Below, one piece after another: positions 23,891-35,026 of a stretch of DNA of 64,000 nt. The stretch comes from Siphonodentalium dalli (Eukaryota; Mollusca; Scaphopoda; Gadilida; Siphonodentaliidae). The stretch lies in the NCBI GenBank assembly GCA_032622095.1, contig CP136064.1:44658989-44722988 (forward strand). The letters run 5' to 3'. Within the stretch, counting starts at the first letter, position 1, and each line of letters begins with the position of its first letter. The position numbers and the translations under genes were made by a program. Below the pieces are notes generated by a model, which had not been told where the DNA came from, searched no databases, and saw only the letters and a program-made list of their open reading frames with translations.

Positions 23891-25600
23891 TAGCACACAG
23901 TCATTACATATATACATAAACACCACCGACATAACAATATAGTGACCCACTGTATACATGTACACCTGACCCATGACCACGGATGACCATACAGCCGTGC
24001 GTCACAATACAGGCACACCGGGTATACTCCTAAACATGACCCATAACCATATAGTCACTCCTTGTATACCCATTCATCTCACTATTGGCCATAAGGTCAC
24101 CCCCTGTATACCTATTCTCCAAACGCATGGTCAAATAGACAATCAATATCTACATCAACACCACAACAATAACCATAAAGTCATTCCGGTATACATATAC
24201 ACCTCACCAATGACCATATAGCCACTCGCTTCATACTCATACCCTCACCCATGTCACCTGGTATACTCCTTCGTCTGACCTATGGCCATATAGTCACCCC
24301 GTGTGTACCTATTCAAAACATTCATACATGACCATGGTCAATCCTTGTATACATATTCGACTCAACATTGGCCATGTCACTCCCTGCATCCCTATATGTC
24401 ACACCATAGCCGAATAGCCACTCAAGATATACTTATACACCACATCCATGTCACTATAGTCACTCCATGTATGCATGTGCACCTCATCCATGGCCATATA
24501 GCTACTCGCTATACACGCATATCCCTCGCCCATGACAATAAAGCAACACGTGTGTATACTGGTATAACCTACACATGACCATACCGCCACCAAACAGGAG
24601 CACCAGGTATTCTCATACGCCTGACACATGACCATTTAGTCACCCCCTGTATAGATGTTCATTACATTTGTGACCATACAGTCACTACTTGTATACCTAC
24701 ATGTTCTCATCTCACTATTAACCATACAGTCACTACTTGTATACCTCTTTGACACACATAGTCATATAACCACTCGATATACATATGCAGCTCACCCTAG
24801 ACTATAGATTCATTACAGGTATACATGTAAACCTCACTAATGGCCATATACAGCCCTTCCAGATATGCAAAAAACCCGCACACACGACCACTCAAACACT
24901 CCATACTTGCATATACACCTCACACATGACAATTCAGCAATTCACTGCATAATCATACACGCCATCCATGATAATACAGCTAAGCCTTATACACCCACAA
25001 ATGATAATACATCCACGAGATATATAAATATACATCCCACCATTACCACACGGACACTCACTATATACCCACACCCTCGATAATGTCCACCCAGCTTACT
25101 CCAGGTATTCATATTCAATCATGACCATACAGTCATTCCATGTATACCTGTACACATTACCCGTAACCATAAAATCACTCCCTATTTATCCACACACCCC
25201 ATCCATGATCATACAGACAACACATGCACATACCACCCATGACATTACAGTCACTCCATATATACATAATCAACACATAGATGACCATGTAGCTATATCC
25301 ATATACCACACTAATGACCATACATGTACACCGGTTGCACCCGTACTGAATATACACAATCATACATCATAGAGTCACTCCATGCATATCGATTGACCTC
25401 ACACCTGACCATGGCCTCTCCCTGTATACCTATATGCATCTTACCATGGACAACCCACTAATAACCATATAGTCACTCATTGTATACCTACTCACATCAG
25501 TCATGACATACAATAACTCCCTGTATACCTATTCACCTCACATATGATCATAGAGTAACTCCCTGGCTATGATCTTGGCATCCACACTGTATCATGTCGA
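23869..25600 (+). repeat. Minisatellite array D, right half (~43-bp unit)
   Basis: About 40 diverged units of the type CATGACCATATAGTCACTCC then TGTATACCTATTCACCTCAC. It is more than twice as long as the left half, so the halves changed in length independently. No spacer logic or gene. Confidence 0.85.
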
Positions 25601-25634
25601 CATTTTTTTTTATCATAATGGACCAGAATAGCCA

Positions 25635-26965
25635 AAGATTAGGATCCATCTCAGGTCTGTATCAAAGTTCTGCCCATTTCCTTTCAATAAATGTGGCCAA
25701 AATTACAAAAGAGGTTCTCAGCAAAATTGCATACTTTAAAATGAATTTGTCATGCTCCATACGGAACTGAGACAACCAGAATAGAACATGTAGTTGTCAG
25801 TTAATTAACTAACATGTATAATAACCAAGTGAGTCACAATATGCTACCTTTTCGGATAATGCAGAGAATGTTCGGGATATATGTAAAAAATTAACATTCT
25901 ACAAATTTGGTTGCCATTTTGGAAGCCATCTTGAGCAATTCAGTCTATAAACACTGTAGTATGACACATTTAAAATAGACCAAAACGATAAACACCTTTC
26001 AATCCAAAGATAGTTATATTTTACCTGAAACAATTTTACAAACCTGAAAAGTGAATTTTTGCCAATATTTATGTCAAGTTTTTGAGAGAAAAGTCCAATA
26101 TTTTTGACGATGTCAGGGGTGACAATAGTAACAATTAACCATGGTGCATCAGACATGTTAGTATTCAATGTATAGAATGCAGAATAGCTAATTGTATACA
26201 TCAACCACAACTTGTAAGCGATTGCAGGACACGATGGTGTAATATTTACCATTTTCCATAATTTGGCGGCCATATTGGCAGCCATTTTGAGCCAAAGTAA
26301 GAATTTTGGTTCCAGTGATTTGGAATATTAATAGTTAATGATATGCCTCACTTACATTACAAAGTTCTGTTCATTTCTTGTTGAAATATGACTAGAATCC
26401 CAATTGTGATTTTTTGTGAAATTTTATACCGCATTCTGTAAAAATTTTGAGGGATCGGAAGGGGTTAGGACCCCAATAATTGCATATTTCGTTGCTCCAA
26501 TGATCAGTTAATATACAAAATACTAAATAAAGTTGCATTACTAAACCAGTTCGAAACAGCATGAATTGATCTAGAAGATATTTGTGAAAAAATGTTATAT
26601 TTTCAACTTCCGGTGGCCATTTTGGCGGCCATCTTGGATGGTGAGTTTTAATTTTGGCTCAAAAATGTGTCATTATGTCTCAGCTTCACGAAAATTTATA
26701 CATTTGTTTACATTTTACAAGATTTTCCCGCTATAATTTGAATAAAACAGACCTAAGGTCTGGGCTGAAAAACGGCGGCCATGATGGACGCCATCTTGTC
26801 TGGAGTCTACACGGCCACTTTTTGTTCTTGTTAACATTGCTTAAAAGTTGAAGGACATAATAAGGAACAAAATGAGTGGGGTGAAGTTAAGTCCCAGGAG
26901 GGGGGGTGCAAGGGTACCCATATTAGCTCCCGGATTAGTCGCTATGGGCTTGCGTCCCTCATAAG
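25635..26965 (-). repeat. Inverted-repeat arm C, right
   Basis: Complement of 21,840-23,060. The last ~30 bases (GGGCTTGCGTCCCTCATAAG) are the start of a B-type unit, showing that B once continued here as on the left side. It was then interrupted by the material at about 26,965-39,718. Confidence 0.87.
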
Positions 26966-27109
26966 GTGTATGCGCATATATAAATAGATAAATATTCAAA
27001 TATGTTCTGAACTAAACCCTCAGTGGACGTAAACATGTTATTCCGTTGGATGGCTCCGTCCACAATGAAAACCCATGCAGTATAAAGACCGTTCATAATT
27101 ATATGATCG

Positions 27110-27520
27110 GCCGTGAGTTGGTTTATTCGTGTTGTTTTCCAGTCTGTTTTCTTAAAAATAAGCACAATACGTGCTTATTTCACATTTAAATATTTCCAAA
27201 TTGGGCTGTATTAATAACCAGAGTTTATGTCAATATATAGAGCGTATTTGAGTTTTCAAATAATGCCAATATGAATTGATCTCGCGCAAATAAAAAAAGC
27301 CGAATTGTGGTTATTTTCTCGAGAACAGGTTTGATTTTACAGCCTGTTCTTGTGAAAAGAAGTGCATTACGTGATTATTTTGAATGCTGCGTTTTAGGCC
27401 CATATAGAGAGTATTTGAGAAAAAGACACTCATGTGGGTGTAAAACGCAGCGTTCAATATAAGCACGATATGGGCTTATTTCAATACGAATTTGAACCTA
27501 TTGGCACGATGATATGTTAG
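27110..27520 (+). repeat. Direct repeat H, copy 1
   Basis: Same-orientation copy of 38,005-38,410. Landmarks: GTGAGTTGGTTTATTCGTGT, GCCCATATAGAG, AAAACGCAGCGTTCAA and GGGCTTATTTCAATACGAA. It contains many AATAAGC/GCTTATT and TGGGCCTATATAG-type inverted motifs, so it can fold on itself. No ORF. Confidence 0.8.
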
Positions 27521-27524
27521 GATT

Positions 27525-28150
27525 TTTAGATGGACTGGTGACACAATAAGAATCCAGAATCATTATGTAGACCAGTGCCTGTTGTGGATATTTTTGTCCA
27601 CAGAGGCGATTTAGAAACAAAACATTACATATTATTCAGCCATACATGACCTTTGAACATACAGCTGCATGGGAGTACATGACCTTCTTTGTGGTGTTTA
27701 GATGGACTATAATTGCAGGCACAATAATAATCAACAGGGATAGCACCGTGGTTGTTTTGGGTATGCATACAGAGGCGACTTAGTAACGAAAAATTATTTA
27801 CGCCCAATTTTTGAACAACTGAAAGGGCATAAATGATGTAACAGTGGCATAACAAGGAATCCACAACGATAACCCCGTTGCTGCTGTTGTTATTTATCCA
27901 CATAGGCGATTTAGCAACTGACAATATGATAAATGTTTGAACAGATCTATGGGCATATATGAACTAGTTTGGGATTTTTCGATGAACTAGTGGCGGCACG
28001 AGAAAATTCCACAAGGAGAGCTTCGTGGCTGCTATGGTTCCGCGTAAAATTGCGCTTGTGCAGCAACAAAAATGCATTTCTCCCAGTATTTTGACACAAC
28101 GAACGAGTTACGACCAATGTTTCAACATATATTCGTACAAATGGGTTCAT
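27525..28150 (+). repeat. ~150-180-bp tandem repeat, about four diverged units
   Basis: Units share GATTTTTAGATGGACTGGTG, GGCACAATAATAATC, ACCGTGGTTG, TCCACAGAGGCGATTTAG and ATGGGCATATATGA. Inverted relatives occur at 39,060-39,250. Non-coding. Confidence 0.7.
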
Positions 28151-28319
28151 ATTGGACAGAATTAATCACAAAGGTTTATTTTGAACTTATTTGATTCTCG
28201 AATTATACCGTTGAATGGCACGGGCCACAGTGAACACGCAATAAAACGAACGTACACACAGTGGCCGGATTCGTCATCTCCGGTTTAAACCTCCGAGTTT
28301 AAACCTGGTTTAAACCTAC

Positions 28320-29280
28320 ATTGGTGGTCCAGCGGGTCTAAGGGAGCGTTTTTGTCGTTCAGTTTCCAGCAACTGTAATTGACAACTCGATTCGGTGATA
28401 TGATTTTGCAAACAATCTCCCTCTTACAAATCGGACCAAAAGATAGGCCGATATAATGGTTATTGACAAGTCATAAATTATCGTGACCGCGTGCACGCTC
28501 AATGGATTTATTCACTGAGAAACAAGTATCGCTCATTGACTATTAATCCGATCTCATGCTGTGTTTAAATCAATTTAACAAAGGGCATGTCTCTCAACAC
28601 GAGAATCACGCTCTGTTCATCACTTTCTTTGTGATAGATTTCTGCAAGATGCTTCACCCGCAAAGACAAAATGTGGTGTATTTACATGTATATATGTATA
28701 TATTAAAGGGCATATGAGCTGTCTATATGTATGTCCGTTTGTCTGTTCCGAAATGTTCTCCAATAACCCTGGACCGATTTCAACTAAATTATGTGCGGTG
28801 ATTCGTGTGGTATAACTGCATTAGGTTTTAAAAAATTTGATTTAAAAATAAGACAAATATAATTTAAAAACGAGAGGCCGATCACGATCGGCAGATGTTT
28901 AACCCATACATTAGCGCTAGCGATTAGCTATAACTGATAATTGGTCAAAGATATGATCACAGTAATACATATATCAGTACCTAACTTAAAATCAAAAGCT
29001 CAAATAATTTGTCTTAAGAAGGGGTTAAAGTATTTGGGGTGGGGAGGAGTCGTTTTAAATCTCATAACTCTGTCCCTATTCACACAAAGACCTCTCACTG
29101 TGAGATCCAATGGTTAGCCATCAATCAATTTTACAGATAGGATAAACAATTATCCAGGCAGCAGGTTGTTTATCTTTACCTTTATACAACCACCCCCTGG
29201 AGCTCTGTATTAACATATGTCATCACTCAAATAATAACAGATTTCGCTTGGAATGACATCTATTAAAGGTACTCTCATAT
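28320..29280. other. No gene seen
   Basis: AT-rich. Near 28,725-28,800 a phrase (TGTCCGTTTGTCTGTTCCG, GGACCGATTTCAACTAAATT) resembles a common dispersed invertebrate repeat. A short hairpin GCCGATCACGATCGGC is at about 28,877. Confidence 0.5.
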
Positions 29281-29289
29281 CCTCTGGAT

Positions 29290-29690
29290 ATTGGATGTTC
29301 ACAACTTCAAATGGCAATTTATTGATATCATTATATTACATGCAACTATTGCAATAAAATCTTCATATTTTCAAAACAGGACACAACACCTAATTAATGG
29401 TATACAACTAAAACAAATTAGTGTCAATGACAAGGGTCATAACTCCTTTAAACTAAATCTGATCGAACCCATATTCGAACTCGAACTGTATTTTGGGCTG
29501 AGAAACCTATATACAAAATTTGGTTCCGATCAAATAGAAAATGTCAGAGTTATCGCGCATTATGATAAAGTGTCTACGGACAGACAGGCATACATAGACG
29601 GACGGACTGACGAGTGGTCAATCCGGACATTGACACTATGTGTACCATACTATGGTATAGGTACACATAAAAAGTTTTATCTCATGCAGA
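29290..29690 (+). repeat. Dispersed repeat P, copy 1
   Basis: Carries AAGGGTCATAACTCC, ATCGAACCCATATTCGAACT, TTTGGGCTGAGAAACC and AAATTTGGTTCCGATCA. It ends GAGTGGTCAATCCGGACA then CATACTATGGTATAGGTACA. The 155-codon ORF across it has no family resemblance and repeats the same nucleotide blocks; I do not treat it as a gene. Confidence 0.8.
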
Positions 29691-30259
29691 GTACAAGAAA
29701 AATATATCAAACCTGGTGTGCCCCTTTAATATTTCAATTCACATTTGTAATCAATTGAAATCAATGTCGAAAAAGCTATCCATTAATATATAGATAAAAC
29801 AAACGAGACCTACAGTTCTAAAAGTGTTATGAACAATTTTGTTCTCATAGACTGATACAGAGCTCTCAAGCTTTTAAAAGTTTGAAAACCAAAGTTGTCT
29901 TCCCATGCAACCAACAAAATTCCAACAAATCTACTAAAGACAATCACATTATTAATCTCCAATAGTAATGCTAATAAACAATGAAACCAGATTATGCTTT
30001 TAAGATGAAATTTAAATAACCATGCATATAAAATATAATAGTATAAACATGCCATCTATGATATCTCATCATATGGCCAGAGATACTTTATAGAGTATAA
30101 AGTATATCTGATATGGCCAACATCTCCTAGCAGTTAATTAACTCAATACAAGAGAGAGACAACTTCATGGCATTGTAACTGGATACTATCTCTGTGTGAG
30201 AAGACAATTTCAAACCTGATTTATTAGATTCAATTTGGACAGTGCAAACTGGGTATCTT

Positions 30260-30845
30260 TGATATATTTTAGCGATGAATAAAATAATCAAAAGACCATA
30301 ACTCCATTAAAAAATATCAGATCAAACCCATATTCAAATTCGATCTGTATTTTGAGTTGAGAAACTCACATACAAAATTTGGTTCCTATCAGTTGAAAAA
30401 TTGTTGATTGATCGAAGCATGCATGAATTATATGTCAAAGGGCCATAACTCCATTAAAAAATATCGGATCAAACCCATATTCGAACTCGATAAGTATATT
30501 GGGCTGAGCAACTCGCATACCAAATTTGGTTACGGTCAGATGAATTTTTTTTTAGTTATGGCAGCATGCATGAATTCTAAATTGAAAAAGGGCCATAACT
30601 CCCTAAAAAAAACTCGGATCAAACCCATATTCGAACTCGATCTGTATTTGGTGCTGAGAATTCATATAAAAAATTTAGTTCCGATCAGATAGAAAATATT
30701 TCAGTTATCGCACCATGCTTAAAGTGTCTACAGACAGACAGACAGACAGACAGACGGACGGACGGACGGACGGACTAACGACGAGTGGTCAATCCGGACA
30801 ACGACACTATGTTTACCATACTATGGTATGGGTAAACATAAAAAT
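30260..30845 (+). repeat. Dispersed repeat P, copy 2, with three ~150-bp units and microsatellite
   Basis: Three units beginning GGGCCATAACTCC lie near 30,293, 30,440 and 30,590. Then (GACA)n passes into (GACG)n at about 30,730-30,772, followed by the same terminal block as copy 1 (GAGTGGTCAATCCGGACA, ACCATACTATGGTATGGGTA). The common 3' end of both copies suggests a defined element end. 29,691-30,259 holds nothing else recognisable. Confidence 0.82.
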
Positions 30846-31802
30846 TAAAAATTGTGTTAATTTGAGTAAGGAGTTGAATCTAAAAAGAAACAACATTTAA
30901 AATTTAAATTAACATTTGTTTGTTTTAAATTTAATTAAAGTTTCTTTTAAATTAAAATGTTCAAATGATCAAAATGTGCGCAAAGCCCCTCTGGCGCTGA
31001 ATAAAGTCTCCATAATCGAGTCAATCCTGGACCAAGAGGCCAGTCAAGTAAAGGCAATTTGCTTATGAGTGCACACCATAAGCGGCATCTGAACTGTTGG
31101 AAGTGGGAGGAACTTTTAATAAAGAAATATATTACATGCGTTGATTTTTTTTCAATGTCATAAATTTCCCGTCATGCAGAAAATCAAAAAGGTTCCCAGG
31201 TTTTGAACTGGTAGAATATTATGGGAATTCATGGGCATAGCCAGAGTAGAGCTTTGTGGCATGATCTACATCAAAATAAGTTATCAAACTTGACTCATAT
31301 AGCAATATAAGTTTAGGATTACAAGCTATGTATAGCATATCTGGTCATGCAGTAAATTAAAACGTTGAACCCTACAAATGAATTCGTAGAAAACACCAGT
31401 ATTTGTGATTGCCACAAGCCAAACAAACAAAAAACTACAAGATAGTTGTAACAATCATATATTTAGGAACATGTCCATATCTGAGCAAAGCTCGCGTGTG
31501 AATGATTCAACTGTGACACGATAACACCAGTCGGCAGTCGCCACCTAGACACGCCCTCACTCGAGATTATTTACAGCTCCACCCTTTGACTGATTGTTTG
31601 ACAATTCTAAACCGCGATGAAGAAAAGACGATTCGTCATCTCAAGTTTAGCCTCGATAAAGCTGGTTTAGCTGGACGCCGAATTAGATGGTTTAGTTGCA
31701 GGTTTAAGCTTATAAAACGCAAAAACAATATTGAAATTGACAAAAACTTATCCCCATACGCTTTATATGTGTGACTGCTTCTCGCTTATAAATTTCCAAT
31801 CA
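30846..31802. other. No gene seen
   Basis: AT-rich at the start. From about 31,600 it contains a TIR-like phrase of element E and several diverged GGTTTAG motifs. No credible ORF. Confidence 0.5.
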
Positions 31803-32335
31803 AAATTACTAGAGTAGCTCATGGTGGTTTTGTATGCACTTGTATGTCCAGAGCTCAACTCTTCATGAATCCACTAATTGAAGGTCCAGGAACAGTATTT
31901 GGTTGGTAACACATTTCCCATTGAGGGCGAAATGGGTGAAATGGCCACGCCCTTTTTGCGCGAAGTACTACCATCCGACGTGACTATATCTCCAGAATTG
32001 TTGGACATAGGAGGTTGTCTGACGACTCAAAATGTGTGGAATGGCCACATTATGGGGGGTCAGTAATACATTTTCATATCCAAAAGTCAATGGTTTTAAA
32101 GATAATTGCCAAAAACCAAACAAACTCCATTTTTAAAGGTCTGAACCCCAATTTTGGGGTTCAACACACTTATCTCAAAGTTGAGCCCCCAATTAGAATT
32201 TTATTGACCTATATCCATCGGTGCCACATACATGTATCATTTCTGATATGTTCTGTACCATTATCGGATGGGATTGACATTCAAGGAGCTCTTGATCCTG
32301 AAAATAAGGTTTTTGGATGGAATATATTGGTCGTG
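31803..32335 (+). repeat. Inverted-repeat arm F, left
   Basis: Complement of two separated right segments: 37,527-37,732 (TAGCTCATGGTGGTTTTGTA, TTTGGTTGGTAACACATTTC, CCACGCCCTTTTTGCGCGAA) and 34,730-35,026 (CTCAAAATGTGTGGAATGGC, GGGGTTCAACACACTTATCT, TTATCGGATGGGATTGAC). The right arm is split by element G. Left arm uninterrupted. Confidence 0.87.
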
Positions 32336-34603
32336 GAATGAAAACAACCCAGACATTTTCCCAATAACAATTGTGTTGAGGAAATCATCAATTATAGGGT
32401 ACTTGATCAGTAACCTAAAACTCCTGCAAAAAGGTTATCTGGTGATATAATTGGATGTAGTTCATCTTTTGTTATCTAGATTTCATGGCCTTTGATGTGA
32501 GATGGCTGCCAAAATGGTTATAAATGGAATGACATATATCACATTATCAATATACTAGTAAATGAGTTCAATGTGTTATTTTCTTAAAACTTATGGGAGA
32601 ACAGGATGTTTTTATGGTATTCTAATGTTACAGCCCACAAGTAGGTTTAGTAAATGTTGAGTTACTACAATTCGATAATAAGTATGATTCGATAGTCGAG
32701 CAGGTTGTGTCTTTTCGGTCCCACAGCAATTTTGATTGGCTGCACCACCATTTTGTATAACGGTTCTACAATTTCCCTAACATGTACCTTATTTTAGAAC
32801 AAATAATGGCTAGCCTGGCATGATTGCCTATATTTATATCCTGATATATGTATATGTACACGTAGATGTATATTTGCCCTAAATTTGTTTCTGGTTCAAA
32901 TTTGGGAGTTTGTAAGAAAACAAGTCATAAGAAAGATGCAGTTGCAGTAATATTAAAATATATTGTCCTGTTCAAAACTAACAAATGCATGTCTATTGGT
33001 TATTGGTGTGATATCCAGTAATAAAGACTGAAAATAATCCTTCAGATTATTTTATAAGGGCTTTAGTCCAGTTATAATAAATCCACACATTAAAAATATA
33101 GGGCTTCCATACATACAGAATATCTTCCAACTTGACAATCGTTCCTTGTGTTCAACTGAGTGAGTTCATGTGAGGTTCATGGAAACTTATTTGGCAAGCT
33201 TGATACTAAAGTGTCTAGCTTTATGGGCTTGAAATTCCGAATGCAATCATGTTGCGTTGTGAGTTCAGAGTGAGTTAGAAGCAAAATACAAGCATCAGTT
33301 GATATGCAGATATAAATCCATACAAAACTAAATTCTGCAGGTAGCCATGCTATGCAATACTCCCTCATGTTTCAACTTATCAAAGAAAAATGATCACATT
33401 ACCAATGACTATTTAATGCTGTTGAATTTTATAAAGTACAGCCCATTTGAAACTGGTTTGCTGACCCAGAAAAACTTTGTCTTATGATACGAGACTGGCC
33501 ATGAGAAAAATAATAAACGACATGGAAGTCAGTGACTAATCACAAATAGCCATCCACCATATTTTGTCAGATGTTTTTGTAGATTCGTGGATATTGTAAT
33601 GCAATATAGATCTCCATTATAGTTGCACAATTTTATTTTTCATTTCGTCCCTTTAAATTGACTTTTATTTTTTTTATGTATGTATATGTGCCACTCCAAA
33701 AATGTCAGTAAAAGTACTGTAAACCGTTTGGTTTGATGTTATAGGCACAGGAGATATATATATACTTTACATGTCAAATATTGTGAACCCTGCAGGTACA
33801 TGTATGTGTGTCAGTCGATTTAGGTGTGTGGTGTACATGCAGTAACTACATGTATATTTTAGTGCAATTTATGGTCTGCACTCTGCAGTATTTCAAAACA
33901 CATGCTATGGCCATGCCTACTGTGGCCCATCAGCATGATATAAAATTAGCAGGACCACTTAACCTGGGGTGGTATTGAAAATGAAAATATCTTTAAAATG
34001 GTAAGTTATGAGGTCTATTAGCTATTATGAAGAATTATGTTAGTGAAATTATAGACCCTCATCTTCTTCAACCTGCAAGTGCTGCAACTATCATGGCCAA
34101 TCAAAACTAATGTGGGACTGACAAAGGCTCATTCTACTATTGATTGAATAGTGATGATTCCATCATTTCCTAAATCTTTGTGTGAGATAAGGTGTCCTTT
34201 TGGAAGAATTGATTACTTCTGAAATATATACTGGTATATATGGTCATCTCTTATCTGATTACAACATGTTTTTACTATGCCCAGATACAATACCCATTTT
34301 AATATCACAACATGTGGCTGCTGCATGAAGCAAACAGCTGGTAAAAGTGTTTAGCATGTTTCTTAGCTTTGTTGATAACAAATTATGAAAACCTGTTTTG
34401 TTCAATCTGTACATTTCTGTTGATTAGAGCACAATTGTTACCTGATTTTTGGTAAAGCACACCAGTTTCCAAAGCATGTTCAAAGTCGGGAAGAGCATAT
34501 GTTGTGTGTCGGGGTCAACACATTCTCAGCAGCAATTTCCAGCTAATCCCATTGTGTGTGGTCAATTGCGGTCTTAAGTCGGTCAGAGCATGCGGATAGT
34601 TCT
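32336..34603. other. Unique-looking core of F; no gene seen
   Basis: About 2.3 kb of AT-rich sequence without a long ORF on either strand. A phrase near 33,944 (TTAGCAGGACCACTT) recurs near 134. Nothing else identified. Confidence 0.5.
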
Positions 34604-35026
34604 TTAAAAAGTGCCATACATATATTGTAGCCTTGTGGTATTGTATACTTGTGGTGCGTAACATGCTGAAATCGTTTTTTTGGCAATTATCTTAAAAACC
34701 ATTGACTTTAGGATATGTAAATGTATTACTGACGCCCTCATAATGTGGATTTTCAGGGTCAATAGCTCCTTGAACGTCAATCCCATCCGATAATGGTACA
34801 GAAATTATACCTGTATGTGGCACCGATGGATATAGATCAATAAAATTCTAATTCGGGGCTCAGCTTTGAGATAAAAGTGCTGAACCCAACAATTGGGGTT
34901 CGGGCCCTTAAAAATGGATTTTTTGGCAATTATCTTAAAAACCATTGATTTTTGGATATGAAAATCTACTATTGACCCCCTATAATGTGGCCATTCCGCA
35001 AATTTTGAGTTGTCAGGAAACCTTCT
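34604..35026 (-). repeat. Inverted-repeat arm F, right inner part (two tandem copies)
   Basis: 34,670-34,800 and 34,915-35,010 both contain TTGGCAATTATCTTAAAAAC then CCATTGA-TTT. They are two adjacent units complementary to the left arm's single unit near 32,080, i.e. a local duplication. Confidence 0.8.

Noticed and set aside
22892-25372. His/Thr/Tyr-rich ORFs up to 145 codons
   Set aside because: Translations of the 43-bp minisatellite in various frames; no start context, exon structure or family.
29291-29758. 155-codon ORF on the plus strand
   Set aside because: It covers dispersed repeat P, whose second copy does not keep the frame.
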